Positions 24,489 through 32,914 of a stretch of 35,893 bases of DNA are shown in pieces. The stretch spans positions 1 to 35,893 of the forward strand of contig VAWH01000049.1 of the NCBI GenBank assembly GCA_005888315.1. Reading direction: 5' to 3'. Position numbers and translations under genes: made by a program. Source of the DNA: Actinomycetota bacterium. GTDB lineage: Bacteria; Actinomycetota; Thermoleophilia; Gaiellales; Gaiellaceae. Position 1 is the stretch's first letter; every line of letters begins with the position of its first letter. Under the pieces are notes generated by a model that saw only the letters and a list, made by a program, of their open reading frames with translations, was not told the origin of the DNA and did not search any database.

Positions 24489-24901
24489 ACCGTCCCGTTT
24501 CCGCGGCGCGTTCTTCGTGTTGCCGCGTGAACCAAGGCGCCCCGACCTCCTCCCCAAGGCGAGCGTAGCGCTGAAACTGTTACGCGCGGGTGACGAAAGC
24601 GGGCCGGAAGTGGGACTTCGGCGCGAGAAGCTCGATTTCGCCTCTCTACGAGGCGCGGGTAACCCTGCACGGGTCTTTCGGGACATGTCTTTCGACGTGA
24701 AAACGCTCAAAAAGACCTCTTTGCAGGCATTTCTCTGCCCAATGGCTACGGTCGGCCTTTACGACGGCGAGGGAACAGCCACCCGAGACGGACGCTTACG
24801 CCTGGCGGTGGAATGACGAACGAGGAAGCTGTTCGCTGATTCGCTCAGTTCCGGCGAGTGTTGCGTGCGGAGGCGTAGTCGGGCGTCGCTACAGTGGGTC
24901 G
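24489..24901. other. 413-bp gap between the kinase and HtrA genes
   Basis: I find no convincing gene. A reading frame ending at 24816 can be opened from 24517 or ATG 24685, but it resembles no known family. There are small inverted repeats (CGCCTC/GAGGCG at 24639-24655) and a stretch at about 24533-24567 similar to one at 16857. The distance suggests that htrA has its own promoter. I considered a structured leader RNA but no known riboswitch consensus fits. Confidence 0.5.
24890..24895 (+). promoter_or_regulatory. Possible -10 box of htrA (leaderless start)
   Basis: TACAGT ends 6 nt before the GTG at 24902. If it is the -10 element, transcription would start at or next to the start codon, giving a leaderless mRNA, which is common in actinomycetes. 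No clear -35 element is seen at normal spacing. Confidence 0.35.
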
Positions 24902-26122
24902 GTGCGCGACCGCCCCGTACCACTCGCGATCGTCGCGATCGTTGCCGCCGTGATCGGCGGCATTTCCGTCCTGGTGGTCGGAAAGGCGGCCGGCTGGCTC
25001 TCGACTGGGACGAAGAAGTCCGTGATCGTCCAGACGCCGGCTGTTGCCCAACCGGTTGCGACGGCGAAGCCTTCGCCTATCCCCAGCGCAAAGCCGCTGG
25101 TCGGCAACGGTTTCGATCCGAGCCGGATCTACCGAACGCGGTCGGCGGGGGTCGTCACGATCTACGCAATCTCCGGCAGCGGCGGCGATTCCGCCCAGGA
25201 AGCGCAGGGTTCCGGCTTCGTCGTCTCTCCGAAGGGCTACATCCTCACGAATTCACACGTGATCACGAATGCCGGCGAAGGCTCCGGCAGCGTTTCGCCC
25301 GCCGACAAGCTGTTCGTCGAGTTTCAGGACCGTGATCGGGTGCCGGCAAAGGTCGTCGGCTGGGACATCTACGACGACGTCGGCCTTGTCAAGGTCAATC
25401 CGGCCGACCATCCGCTCGAGCCCGTGCCGCTCGGGGATTCCGCGCAGGTGAAGGTCGGCCAGCCGGTGGCTGCGATCGGCAGCCCCTTCGGCAACGTCAA
25501 CTCGCTCAGCGTCGGCGTGGTCTCGGCAACGGAGCGCTCGATCGACTCACTGACCTCGCAATACAGCCTCGTGGACGCCATCCAGACGGACGCTCCAATC
25601 AACCACGGAAACTCCGGCGGCCCTCTCTTCGATGCCGGCGGGCGCGTGATCGGGATCAACGCTCAGATTCGGAGCGACTCGGGTAGTGGCGAGGGGGTCG
25701 GCTTCGCGGTGCCGATCGATTCGGCGCGCCGGTCGATGACGCAGCTGATCGCGACGGGCCGCGTCTCGTACGCCTACGTCGGAATCTTGACCGAAGATCT
25801 GACCCCGACGATCGCAAGAAAGCTCCACTACCCGGTTTCCCACGGCGCGGTCGTTACCAACGTCAAGGCCCACTCTCCTGGCGCGGAGGCCGGCCTGCAC
25901 GAGGGCAACGACCGGCGCGAGCTGCTCGGCGCACCCTTCGTCAGCGGCGGGGACGTGATCGTTTCGATTGCCGGCCGGCCGGTCAGAAGCGCCGAAGACG
26001 TCGTTCGGGTGGTCACGGAGCAGCTCTCCCCTGGGCAATCCGTGCCTGTTTCCTTCATTCGGGCAGGCACGAAGCGCCGGGTCACCGTGACGCTAGCGGA
26101 GCGGCCGCCGAGTTCAGGCTAA
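24902..26122 (+). CDS. HtrA/DegP-like membrane-anchored serine protease
   Basis: A 406-residue trypsin-like protease. An N-terminal TM anchor (about 8-27) and a Pro/Ala-rich linker precede the protease domain with H119 (YILTNSHVITNA), D159 (IYDDVGLVKV) and S238 (INHGNSGGPLFD), then one PDZ domain (about 290-402). These proteases degrade or refold envelope proteins. Its place just after a two-component pair mirrors mprAB-pepD. The start is GTG 24902; a 413-bp gap separates it from the kinase. A degenerate copy of the two-hairpin repeat follows its stop. Confidence 0.94.
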   Translation: MRDRPVPLAIVAIVAAVIGGISVLVVGKAAGWLSTGTKKSVIVQTPAVAQPVATAKPSPIPSAKPLVGNGFDPSRIYRTRSAGVVTIYAISGSGGDSAQEAQGSGFVVSPKGYILTNSHVITNAGEGSGSVSPADKLFVEFQDRDRVPAKVVGWDIYDDVGLVKVNPADHPLEPVPLGDSAQVKVGQPVAAIGSPFGNVNSLSVGVVSATERSIDSLTSQYSLVDAIQTDAPINHGNSGGPLFDAGGRVIGINAQIRSDSGSGEGVGFAVPIDSARRSMTQLIATGRVSYAYVGILTEDLTPTIARKLHYPVSHGAVVTNVKAHSPGAEAGLHEGNDRRELLGAPFVSGGDVIVSIAGRPVRSAEDVVRVVTEQLSPGQSVPVSFIRAGTKRRVTVTLAERPPSSG

Positions 26123-26127
26123 CCAAA

Positions 26128-26165
26128 GCGCCGCGCGGCCTCGCCGCTACGCCGTCTAATCCCGG
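26128..26165 (+). repeat. Degenerate two-hairpin 3' repeat after htrA
   Basis: The second hairpin (GCGGC-CTC-GCCGC) and the tail (CCGTCTAATCCCGG, against CCGTCTAAACCCGG in full copies) are recognisable; the first hairpin is not. It begins 5 nt after the htrA stop, on the sense strand, as in the full copies. Confidence 0.55.
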
Positions 26166-26241
26166 GAGGGAAAGGGGTGCCGTCGAGCGATTCTCGAACA
26201 GATCAAGGTTACGGTCGGCAACAAGAGGGAAGAGGGCCTCG

Positions 26242-26661
26242 ATGGACCCCCACGACCGTCTCGTACGGCTCACCATCCCTGCGAAGGCCGAATACATCAC
26301 TCTCGGCCGCCTCGCGCTGACGGCAATCGCGCGCGTCCGCCCGCTCTCGGAGGAGACGCTCAGCGACCTGAAGCTGGCGCTGACCGAGGCGTGCACCAAC
26401 TCCGTACGCCATGCCTACCATGAAGGACGCGCCGGCACGGTCGAGATCGTCTACCAGATCGAGCCCGATCGGCTGATCGTCGAGGTGACCGACGACGGCT
26501 CGGGTTTCGAGCCTGCCAGCCTGGCGGCGGGCGGAAACGGGGATCTGAGTGAGGGCGGTCTCGGGATCGCGATCATCCAGGCGGTCTCCGACGAGGTCGA
26601 GATCGGCGGGCGAGAGTCGGGAGGATCCCGGCTCCGCTTCGTGAAGTTCCTGGGCGAGTAG
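26242..26661 (+). CDS. RsbW-like anti-sigma-factor ATPase
   Basis: A 139-residue GHKL ATPase domain protein of the HATPase_c_2 type, as in RsbW/SpoIIAB-type anti-sigma kinases. The N box is LKLALTEACTNSVRHAY (about residues 42-58), G1 is VTDDGSGFEP and G2 is EGGLGIAIIQAVSDEVEI. No transmembrane or sigma-binding extension is present. Relatives phosphorylate anti-anti-sigma factors or bind sigma factors; no partner gene is nearby. A strong GAAGAGGG site precedes ATG 26242. Confidence 0.88.
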   Translation: MDPHDRLVRLTIPAKAEYITLGRLALTAIARVRPLSEETLSDLKLALTEACTNSVRHAYHEGRAGTVEIVYQIEPDRLIVEVTDDGSGFEPASLAAGGNGDLSEGGLGIAIIQAVSDEVEIGGRESGGSRLRFVKFLGE

Positions 26662-26709
26662 CGTCTATCCTGGGCGCTTTCGCCGTCTAGACACTCGAGC
26701 CGACCCCAC

Positions 26710-27987
26710 ATGCTCCAGCTCATCAACGTCGGAAACAAGTCGCTGCTCGACTACGGCACGATCGCGACGCGCGGCTTGATGGAGGAGATCCGCAGGCTCG
26801 CCGCGCAGCTCGAGGGCAAGCGCGTCTTGCATCTGTCCGCGACCGCGTTCGGCGGGGGCGTGGCGGAGATTCTCTACGCCCTCGTTCCCCTGATGCGCGA
26901 TGCGGGGCTCGACGCCGAATGGCGGATCATCCGCGGTGCCGACGAGTTCTTCGGAGCGACGAAGACGATTCACAACGCGCTCCAGGGCTCGCCGCAGGGG
27001 CTGACCGCCGAGCAGAAGGAGGTCTACCGCCGCTACAACGAGGAAAACGCGCACGAGCTGGAGGACGAGTACGACTTCGTCATCGTCCACGACCCCCAGC
27101 CTGCCTATGTGATCGAGCATTTCCCTTCGTCCCAGGCGCGCTGGATCTGGCGCTGCCACATCGACCTCTCGGCCCCGAACCAGAGCGTGCTCGACTTTCT
27201 CCTGCCCGCACTCGGCCGCTATGACGCGGCGATCTTCCACATGAACGAGTACGTCCCGGCGGCGCCCGGCCTGCCGCCGTCGTACATCTGGCCGCCCGCG
27301 ATCGATCCATTGACGCCGAAGAACATGGCCCTGTCGCCCGAGGATGCGGCCTACATCGTCGACCAGTTCGGAATCGACGTCGAGCGGCCGCTGCTGACCC
27401 AGGTCTCGCGCTTCGATCCCTGGAAGGACCCGCTGGGCGTGATCGACGCCTACCGGGAGGTGAAGAAGCGGTTTCCCACGGTGCAGCTCGCGCTCGTCGG
27501 CTCGATGGCGCACGACGACCCCGAAGGTTGGGACTACTACAACCAGACCGTCGCTTATGCCGAGGGCGATCCCGACATCTACATCCTCTCGAACCTCAAC
27601 AACATCGGCGGCGTCGAGGTCAATGCCTTCCAGGTGCACTCGCACGCAGTGATCCAGAAGTCGATCAGGGAAGGATTCGGGCTGACGATCACCGAGGCGC
27701 TCTGGAAGACACGGCCTACGGTGGCGGGGCGCGTCGGCGGGATCGTGCGGCAGATCCAGGAGGGCGAGACGGGCTGGCTGGTCGATTCGTCGGCGGATTG
27801 CGCCGAGGCGTGCGTCGAGATCCTGCGCGACCAGACCGAGGCGCGCCTGCGCGCGCTGAAGGGCAAGGAGTTCGTCCGGCGCAACTTCCTGATGCCGCGG
27901 CTGCTTCGCGACTGGCTGGTGCTCTTCAACCGGCTGCTCGGCAACGACACCGCCGGCGCCGAGGTCGCCGTTGTCGGCGCCGCGTAG
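26710..27987 (+). CDS. treT: Trehalose glycosyltransferring synthase TreT (GT4)
   Basis: A 425-residue GT-B enzyme that makes trehalose from a nucleotide-glucose and glucose. The N-terminal half has the TreT pattern VLHLSATAFGGGVAEILYALVPLMRDAGLDAEWRII and EDEYDFVIVHDPQPAYVIEHF. The C-terminal half has TQVSRFDPWKDPLGVIDAYR, VHSHAVIQKSIREGFGLTITEALWKTRPTVAGRVGGI and a C-terminal helix. The reaction may be reversible. The next gene is a GT20 synthase, so two trehalose routes lie side by side. Repeat copy B overlaps its stop codon. Confidence 0.88.
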   Translation: MLQLINVGNKSLLDYGTIATRGLMEEIRRLAAQLEGKRVLHLSATAFGGGVAEILYALVPLMRDAGLDAEWRIIRGADEFFGATKTIHNALQGSPQGLTAEQKEVYRRYNEENAHELEDEYDFVIVHDPQPAYVIEHFPSSQARWIWRCHIDLSAPNQSVLDFLLPALGRYDAAIFHMNEYVPAAPGLPPSYIWPPAIDPLTPKNMALSPEDAAYIVDQFGIDVERPLLTQVSRFDPWKDPLGVIDAYREVKKRFPTVQLALVGSMAHDDPEGWDYYNQTVAYAEGDPDIYILSNLNNIGGVEVNAFQVHSHAVIQKSIREGFGLTITEALWKTRPTVAGRVGGIVRQIQEGETGWLVDSSADCAEACVEILRDQTEARLRALKGKEFVRRNFLMPRLLRDWLVLFNRLLGNDTAGAEVAVVGAA

Positions 27988-28052
27988 GCGCTCGCTTGCG
28001 ACGCCGACTAGAGGTCGCGGCGGCTTTGCCGGCGCGGCCGTCTAAACCAGGC
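27987..28052 (+). repeat. Two-hairpin 3' repeat, copy B
   Basis: It starts at the last base of the treT stop codon and shows hairpin 1 (GGCGCTCGC/GCGACGCC, one bulged C), hairpin 2 (GGTCGCGGCGGC, TTT loop, GCCGGCGCGGCC) and the tail CCGTCTAAACCAGG. It lies on the sense strand of treT. About 84 bp of otherwise featureless sequence separates it from the GT20 gene. Confidence 0.85.
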
Positions 28053-28136
28053 AACAAGGACAGCAGGGGTCCGGAGCTCGTGTTCGGCAGCGCCGCGTAG
28101 TTTCTAGGTAGGGCAGCCCGGTTACGCTTCCGCTTC

Positions 28137-29591
28137 ATGGCGGAGCGGCGCAAGCTGATCGTGGTCTCGAACCGTGGGCCGGTCTCGTATTCGCGGCAGA
28201 ACGGTGAGCGAGTCGCGAGGCGGGGCGGCGGCGGGCTCGTCACCGCCCTGCGCGGCCTGGTCTCGCATCACGACGTGACCTGGATCGCCAGCGCGATCAC
28301 GGACGAGGATCGCGCCGCCTCGCACGAGACGATCGAGGAGACCGCGCGAGACGGCTCGACCTTTCGCCTGCGCCTCGTCAGCCATGACGAGGCCGTCTAC
28401 GACTGGTTCTACAACGTCATCTCGAACCCGACGCTCTGGTTCCTGCAGCACTACCTCTGGGAGCCGGCCTATACGCCCGCAGTCGATCACGGGCTCCATC
28501 ACGCCTGGGAGCAGGGGTACGTCCGCGTCAACGAGGGCTTCGCCGCCGCGGTCCTCGAAGAGCTCGAGGCCGAGCCCGACGCGGCCGTCCTGTTCCACGA
28601 CTACCACCTGTATCTGGCGCCGCGGTTCGTGCGCGAGGAGGCGCCGGATGCGACGCTCTCGCACTTCGTCCACATCCCCTGGCCGCAGCCCGATTACTGG
28701 CGGATCCTGCCGGCACCTATGCGTCACGCGATCCACGACGGCTTGCTCGCCAACGACGTTGTCGGCTTCCACTCGAGCCGCTGGCGGCTCGCCTTCCTGC
28801 GCTGCGCCGTCGATATCGCCGGTGCGGCGGGAAACTTCACCGACTGGACTGCGGAATACCGCGGACGGCGGACACGGGTCGCGGCCTCGCCGATCTCGAT
28901 CGATCCCGAGGAGTTCGACGAGCTCGCGGCGAGCCCCGAGGTGCTCGAGGCGGAGCGGGAGATCGTCGAGCGGCGCCCGGAGCGGCTCGTCGTGCGGGTC
29001 GATCGCACCGATCCGTCCAAGAATGTCGTCCGCGGCTTCCGCGCCTTCGAGCTCTACCTCGAGGCCCACCCGGAGATGCACGGGCGGGTGACGCTGCTCG
29101 CCCTGCTCGACCCCTCCCGGCAGGACATCCCCGAGTACTCCGAGTACCTCGGGGCGATTCAGCGTGAGGCCCGGCGCGTCAACGACCGCTTTCAAGCCGA
29201 GGGCTGGCTGCCGGTCGATCTGCAGATCGAGGACGACTTCCCGCGCTCGATCGCCGCCTACAAGCAGTTCGACGTCCTGTTCGTGAACGCGATCTTCGAC
29301 GGGCTCAACCTCGTGGCGAAGGAGGCGCCGCTCGTCAATACACGCAACGGTGCTGTTGTCTTATCCGAAAACACCGGCGTCTCCGAGGAGCTCGGCAGGT
29401 GGACGCTGGAGATCAACCCGTTCGACGTCGCCGCCCAGGCGGAGGCGATCCACGTTGCGCTCGAGCTGCCGGAGGACGAGCGGCGGAGCCGGCTCGAGGC
29501 GATCCGGGCGTATGTCCGCGAGCACGATCTCGCGCACTGGCTCGCCCTGCAGCTCGACGAGCTGGACCGCGCCTCGGCTCGGGTGTCTTAG
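28137..29591 (+). CDS. otsA: GT20-family trehalose-6-phosphate synthase
   Basis: The 484-residue product has GT20 features: [10 protein letters not shown] and [11 protein letters not shown] (substrate loops), [45 protein letters not shown], and [39 protein letters not shown]. It transfers glucose from a nucleotide sugar to glucose-6-phosphate. The VDRTDPSKN form differs from the VDRLDYSKG of E. coli OtsA and may reflect another acceptor such as glycerol phosphate (inference). No trehalose-6-phosphate phosphatase is in the window. ATG 28137 gives the standard N terminus. Confidence 0.9.
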   Translation: MAERRKLIVVSNRGPVSYSRQNGERVARRGGGGLVTALRGLVSHHDVTWIASAITDEDRAASHETIEETARDGSTFRLRLVSHDEAVYDWFYNVISNPTLWFLQHYLWEPAYTPAVDHGLHHAWEQGYVRVNEGFAAAVLEELEAEPDAAVLFHDYHLYLAPRFVREEAPDATLSHFVHIPWPQPDYWRILPAPMRHAIHDGLLANDVVGFHSSRWRLAFLRCAVDIAGAAGNFTDWTAEYRGRRTRVAASPISIDPEEFDELAASPEVLEAEREIVERRPERLVVRVDRTDPSKNVVRGFRAFELYLEAHPEMHGRVTLLALLDPSRQDIPEYSEYLGAIQREARRVNDRFQAEGWLPVDLQIEDDFPRSIAAYKQFDVLFVNAIFDGLNLVAKEAPLVNTRNGAVVLSENTGVSEELGRWTLEINPFDVAAQAEAIHVALELPEDERRSRLEAIRAYVREHDLAHWLALQLDELDRASARVS

Positions 29592-29608
29592 CGCGATACG
29601 GTGCCTTT

Positions 29609-30055
29609 GTGAGCGAGCTCTCGCACGTCGACGAAACGGGTGAGGTGCGCATGGTCGACGTCGGCGGCAAGGAGCTTTCGCGCCGCCGCGCGGTTGCCCG
29701 CGCCGAGGTGCGGATGGCCCCCGAAACGGCGCGCCGGCTGCGTGAGCTGCCGAAAGGCGACGCGCTGGCGGCGGCCCAACTCGCAGGGATCATGGCCGCG
29801 AAACGCACCGGCGAGCTGATTCCCCTCTGCCACCCGTTGCCGCTTTCTCACGTGGCCGTCGAGCTCGAGGTCGGCGAGGCGGAGGTGACCGTCCTGGCGA
29901 GCGCCGAGACGACCGCGCAGACGGGCGTCGAGATGGAGGCGCTGACGGCTGCCGCGGTCGCCGCGCTCACCGTCTACGACATGGCGAAGGCCGTCGACAA
30001 GGAGCTCGAGATCACGGGTGTGAGGCTCCTCGAGAAGACAAAAGAAGCCTTGTGA
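29609..30055 (+). CDS. moaC: Cyclic pyranopterin monophosphate synthase MoaC
   Basis: MoaC makes cyclic pyranopterin monophosphate, the first molybdopterin precursor. The 148-residue product has the family signature [65 protein letters not shown], and [28 protein letters not shown] with the catalytic Lys. GTG 29609 is the likely start, 17 nt after the GT20 gene stop. It overlaps the next gene (GTGA), so the three genes moaC, mog/moaB and mqnP are likely one transcript, perhaps with the GT20 gene. Confidence 0.95.
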   Translation: MSELSHVDETGEVRMVDVGGKELSRRRAVARAEVRMAPETARRLRELPKGDALAAAQLAGIMAAKRTGELIPLCHPLPLSHVAVELEVGEAEVTVLASAETTAQTGVEMEALTAAAVAALTVYDMAKAVDKELEITGVRLLEKTKEAL

Positions 30056-30531
30056 AGGCGGCAGTCCTGACGGTGTCGGACGGCGTCGCCGCGGGCGAGC
30101 GCGACGACGAGAGCGGCGACCTCCTCGCGGAGCTGCTCGCGGCGGAGGGCTACGAGGTCGAGCGGCGCCTCGTTTCCGACGATCGAGCGGCGATCGCCGA
30201 CGCAGTCGTCGAGCTCGCCGAGGACGCGCCGCTCGTGCTGACGACGGGCGGCACCGGCCTCGGGCCGCGTGACGTGACGCCGGAGGCCACCGCCGAGGTC
30301 GTCGAGCGGCCCGCACCGGGGATCGCCGAGGCGATTCGCGCCGACTCGATCGCCAGGACACCGCATGGGCTGCTCTCGCGCGGGATCGCCGGGGTGCGCG
30401 ACCGCACGCTCGTCGTCAACCTGCCCGGCTCGCCGGGCGGCTGCCGCGACGGCTTCGCGGTGCTGCAGCCGGCACTCCGCCACGCGCTCGAGCTGCTCGC
30501 AGGCGAGCAGACTGCACACCGGCAGACATGA
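30052..30531 (+). CDS. MogA/MoaB-family molybdopterin adenylyltransferase
   Basis: A 159-residue MoCF-biosynthesis-domain protein. It has [82 protein letters not shown], and [13 protein letters not shown], all typical of the Mog/MoaB family. It should adenylylate molybdopterin ahead of MoeA. Mog and MoaB cannot be told apart from sequence alone. GTG 30052 overlaps the moaC stop, and its own stop overlaps the prenyltransferase start. Confidence 0.92.
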   Translation: MKAAVLTVSDGVAAGERDDESGDLLAELLAAEGYEVERRLVSDDRAAIADAVVELAEDAPLVLTTGGTGLGPRDVTPEATAEVVERPAPGIAEAIRADSIARTPHGLLSRGIAGVRDRTLVVNLPGSPGGCRDGFAVLQPALRHALELLAGEQTAHRQT

Positions 30532-31391
30532 TTTCCGGAGCCGCCACGTACCCGCGGCGCTTCGCGTCGCTGGTCAAGATCGAGCACACCGTCTTCGCGC
30601 TGCCGTTCGCCTACGTCGGCGCCCTGCTTTGCGTCAGGAAGATCCCCTCGGCACACGACCTCGTCTGGATCACGCTGGCGATGATCGCCGCCCGTTCGCT
30701 GGCGATGGGGTTGAACCGGCTGATCGACGCCGCGATCGACGCGCGCAACCCGCGCACGGCGACGCGCGAGCTTCCGAGCGGCCTGCTGAGCCGCGGTCAG
30801 GTCGTCGTCTTCTGCACGGCTTCGTTCGCGCTCTTTCTCGTTGCGGTCTTCCAGCTCGACCCGATCGTGCGCTGGCTCTGGCCGATCCCTGTCGCCGCCT
30901 TCGTCGTCTACCCCTACCTGAAGCGCTGGACCTGGCTCTCGCACCTCTGGCTCGGCGCCGTCGACGGGCTCGCGCCCCTAGGCGCCTGGGTTGCGATCAC
31001 GGGGCGGCTCCCCTGGCCGGCTTGGGCGCTCGGCGGCGCCGTCGCGCTCTGGGTAGCGGGATTCGACCTCTTCTACTCGCTCTTCGATCTCGAGGTCGAC
31101 CGGGAGCAGGGTCTGCACTCGTTCGCGACGCGGTTCGGGGAACGGCGTCTCTTCTGGGGGGCGCGGCTCGCGCACGCGGCAACCATCGGACTGCTCGCCG
31201 CAGTCGGCTTCGGGCTCCACCTCGGCGTGCTGTACTGGCTCGGCGTCGGCGCGGTCGCCGCGCTGCTCGCGTATGAACATGCCCTCGTCCGGCCGGGCGA
31301 CCTGCGCCGACTCAACGCAGCCTTCTTCACGATGAACGGCATCATCAGCGTCGTGTTCTTCGGCTTCGTGCTCGCCGAGGCGGCTGGATGA
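30528..31391 (+). CDS. mqnP: UbiA-family prenyltransferase, probably MqnP
   Basis: The 287-residue membrane enzyme has about eight TM helices and both Asp-rich motifs of the UbiA family: NRLIDAAIDARNPRT (about residues 63-77) and YSLFDLEVDREQGLHS. The start SLVKIEHTVFALPFAYVG is typical of the MqnP/UbiA-like branch that prenylates the menaquinone precursor in the futalosine route. No other menaquinone gene is present, so the pathway assignment is inference. It is coupled to the preceding molybdenum-cofactor gene, probably only for position. Its TGA stop sits at the edge of the 110-bp tandem repeat. Confidence 0.8.
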   Translation: MISGAATYPRRFASLVKIEHTVFALPFAYVGALLCVRKIPSAHDLVWITLAMIAARSLAMGLNRLIDAAIDARNPRTATRELPSGLLSRGQVVVFCTASFALFLVAVFQLDPIVRWLWPIPVAAFVVYPYLKRWTWLSHLWLGAVDGLAPLGAWVAITGRLPWPAWALGGAVALWVAGFDLFYSLFDLEVDREQGLHSFATRFGERRLFWGARLAHAATIGLLAAVGFGLHLGVLYWLGVGAVAALLAYEHALVRPGDLRRLNAAFFTMNGIISVVFFGFVLAEAAG

Positions 31392-31457
31392 GGCGTCGCT
31401 TGCGATGCCGACCGGGAGGCTGTGGCGGCCTTGCCGCCGCACCCGTCCAAACCCGGC
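31392..31457 (+). repeat. Two-hairpin 3' repeat, copy C1
   Basis: It starts the base after the prenyltransferase stop. Hairpin 1 is GGCGTCGCTTGCGATGCC. Hairpin 2 is GGCTGTGGCGGC with CTT loop and GCCGCCGCACCC, keeping pairing except at one position. The tail is CCGTCCAAACCCGG. Confidence 0.85.
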
Positions 31458-31501
31458 TGTTGGGCCCAGACGCTCAAAGTGGCAAGGGCGCGGCCGCATG
31501 A

Positions 31502-31567
31502 GGCGTCGCTTGCGATGCCGACCGGGAGGCTGTGGCGGCCTTGCCGCCGCACCCGTCCAAACCCGGC
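31502..31567 (+). repeat. Two-hairpin 3' repeat, copy C2
   Basis: Exact second copy of C1 created by the 110-bp tandem duplication, sitting in the leader of the metallophosphoesterase gene, 41 nt before its start codon. Confidence 0.85.
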
Positions 31568-31607
31568 TGTTGGGCCCACACGCTCAAAGTGGCAAGGGCG
31601 CGGCCGC

Positions 31608-32333
31608 ATGAAAGTCGCTGCTCTCTACGACATCCACGGCAACCTGCCCGCGCTGGAGGCGGTGCTGCGCGACGTCCCAGAGGACGCGATCGTCCTGATC
31701 GGCGGGGACACCGCGGCCGGTCCGATGCCGGCCGGGACGCTCGAGCGTCTGCTGGCCCTCGGCGACCGCGCCGTCTGGATTCGCGGGAACGCCGACCGGG
31801 AGGGCGGCGTCGAGAGCGAGCTCTGGCGTTGGCGGACGGACTGGATGTGGGAGCAACTGGGCGGAGAAAATCGGGCGTTCCTGAACGGCCTTCCAGGGAC
31901 CGCGTCCCTCACCGTCGATGGGCTCGGCGAGACGCTCTTCTGTCATGGCTCGCCGCGCAGCGATGAGGAAGCAATCACGGCCGTGACCGCGGAGGAACGC
32001 CTTCGCGCGATCCTCGCGGACGCGGGCGCGTCCCTCGTCGTCTGCGGGCACACGCATCACCAGTTCGACCGCCGGAGCGACGGTGTTCGCGTCGTCAACC
32101 CCGGCAGTGTTGGTATGCCCTACGAGGGGCGAACAGGTGCGTACTGGGCCTTGCTGGGCCCCGAGGTCGAGCACCGTCGCACCGAGTACGACCTAGAGGC
32201 CGCGACCGCGGCAATCCGCGAGAGCGGTTATCCGGAGCCCGACGAGTTGGTGGAGACGCTCGCGACCCCTCCGACTGCGAAAGAGGCCGCTGAGTTTCTC
32301 GAGCAGCAGGCTCTCGAGAAAGAAGCGCCGTGA
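31608..32333 (+). CDS. Calcineurin-like metallophosphoesterase
   Basis: A 241-residue phosphoesterase with the metal-binding motifs in order: ALYDIHGNLPALEAV (DxH, about residues 8-10), GGDTAAGPMP, IRGNADRE (GNxD), CHGSPRSDEE and CGHTHHQFDRR (GHxH), then NPGSVGMPYEGRTGAYW. The overall form matches the Metallophos_2 (YfcE/MJ0936-like) group, which hydrolyses phosphodiesters or nucleotides; the substrate is unknown. ATG 31608 is the natural start; longer versions would translate the duplicated repeat. The stop overlaps ccmA (GTGA), so the phosphoesterase is in the ccm transcript. Confidence 0.88.
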   Translation: MKVAALYDIHGNLPALEAVLRDVPEDAIVLIGGDTAAGPMPAGTLERLLALGDRAVWIRGNADREGGVESELWRWRTDWMWEQLGGENRAFLNGLPGTASLTVDGLGETLFCHGSPRSDEEAITAVTAEERLRAILADAGASLVVCGHTHHQFDRRSDGVRVVNPGSVGMPYEGRTGAYWALLGPEVEHRRTEYDLEAATAAIRESGYPEPDELVETLATPPTAKEAAEFLEQQALEKEAP

Positions 32334-32914
32334 TCCGCGCTCGCGCGGTCGCTCGCCGCTTCGGAGACAAGCGCGCGCTCGAGCCGGTCGACTTCGAGCT
32401 TCCGCGGGGCGGCTTCCTCGTCGTGACCGGGCCGAATGGCTCCGGCAAGACGACGTTGCTGCGGCTCTGCGCGGGCCTGCTGATCCCGACCTCCGGCGAG
32501 CTGGAGGTGCGCGCCGAGCGTGGCCAGCTCGGCTACCTCGCGCACGAGCCGCTCGTCTACCGCGAGCTGACCGCGATCGAGAACCTCGACCTGTACGGGC
32601 GCCTCTACCGTGTACCGGAACGGCGGGAGCGGGTCGGGATGCTGCTCGAGCGCTTCGGCCTTTGGGAGGCCCGCGGCGAGCGGACCGGCTCGTACTCGCG
32701 CGGGATGCTGCAACGCCTCGCGCTTTGCCGCGCGCTCCTGCACGATCCCGAGCTGCTGATTCTCGACGAGCCCGCGAACGCGCTCGACGCGGCCGGCGAA
32801 GAGCTGCTCGAGCGGGAGCTCGAGGAACTGCGGCGCGAGCGGACGCTGCTCGTCGCCAGCCACTCGCCCCAGCGGCTCGAGCGCTTTGCGACCGGAAAAC
32901 TGGCGCTCACATGA
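32330..32914 (+). CDS. ccmA: Cytochrome c maturation ABC ATPase CcmA
   Basis: A 194-residue ABC ATPase with Walker A GPNGSGKTT (about residues 34-42), signature SYSRGMLQRLALCRALL, Walker B LLILDEP and the H-loop ASHS. It is slightly short for CcmA, which is about 200-210 residues. It fits the family: ARRFGDKRALEPVDFELPRGGFLVVTGPNGSGKTTLLRLCAGLL. CcmA with CcmB and CcmC moves or releases holo-CcmE in System I. GTG 32330 overlaps the phosphoesterase stop; the stop overlaps ccmB (ATGA). Confidence 0.9.
   Translation: MIRARAVARRFGDKRALEPVDFELPRGGFLVVTGPNGSGKTTLLRLCAGLLIPTSGELEVRAERGQLGYLAHEPLVYRELTAIENLDLYGRLYRVPERRERVGMLLERFGLWEARGERTGSYSRGMLQRLALCRALLHDPELLILDEPANALDAAGEELLERELEELRRERTLLVASHSPQRLERFATGKLALT

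Larger units (their letters stand above)
31391..31610 (+). repeat. 110-bp tandem duplication (two units, one mismatch)
   Basis: 31391-31500 and 31501-31610 are identical except for one base (G at 31469, C at 31579). Each unit begins right after an ATG and ends with GCGGCCGCATG, so ATGA microhomology at the junctions (31388 and 31608) fits a slippage or microhomology-driven duplication. Each unit contains one two-hairpin repeat. The end of unit 2 supplies the start codon of the metallophosphoesterase. The near-identity implies it is recent or kept uniform. Confidence 0.95.

Noticed and set aside
24517-24816. 99-codon open frame before htrA
   Set aside because: No recognisable family and no clear ribosome site. 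It may be chance in GC-rich DNA.
24489-24901. Riboswitch or small RNA (c-di-AMP or c-di-GMP type) before htrA
   Set aside because: I compared it with the consensus cores I know, and no set of conserved motifs fits in order.
31391-31610. CRISPR array or insertion sequence
   Set aside because: There are only two directly abutting units without spacers, no transposase and no terminal inverted repeats.
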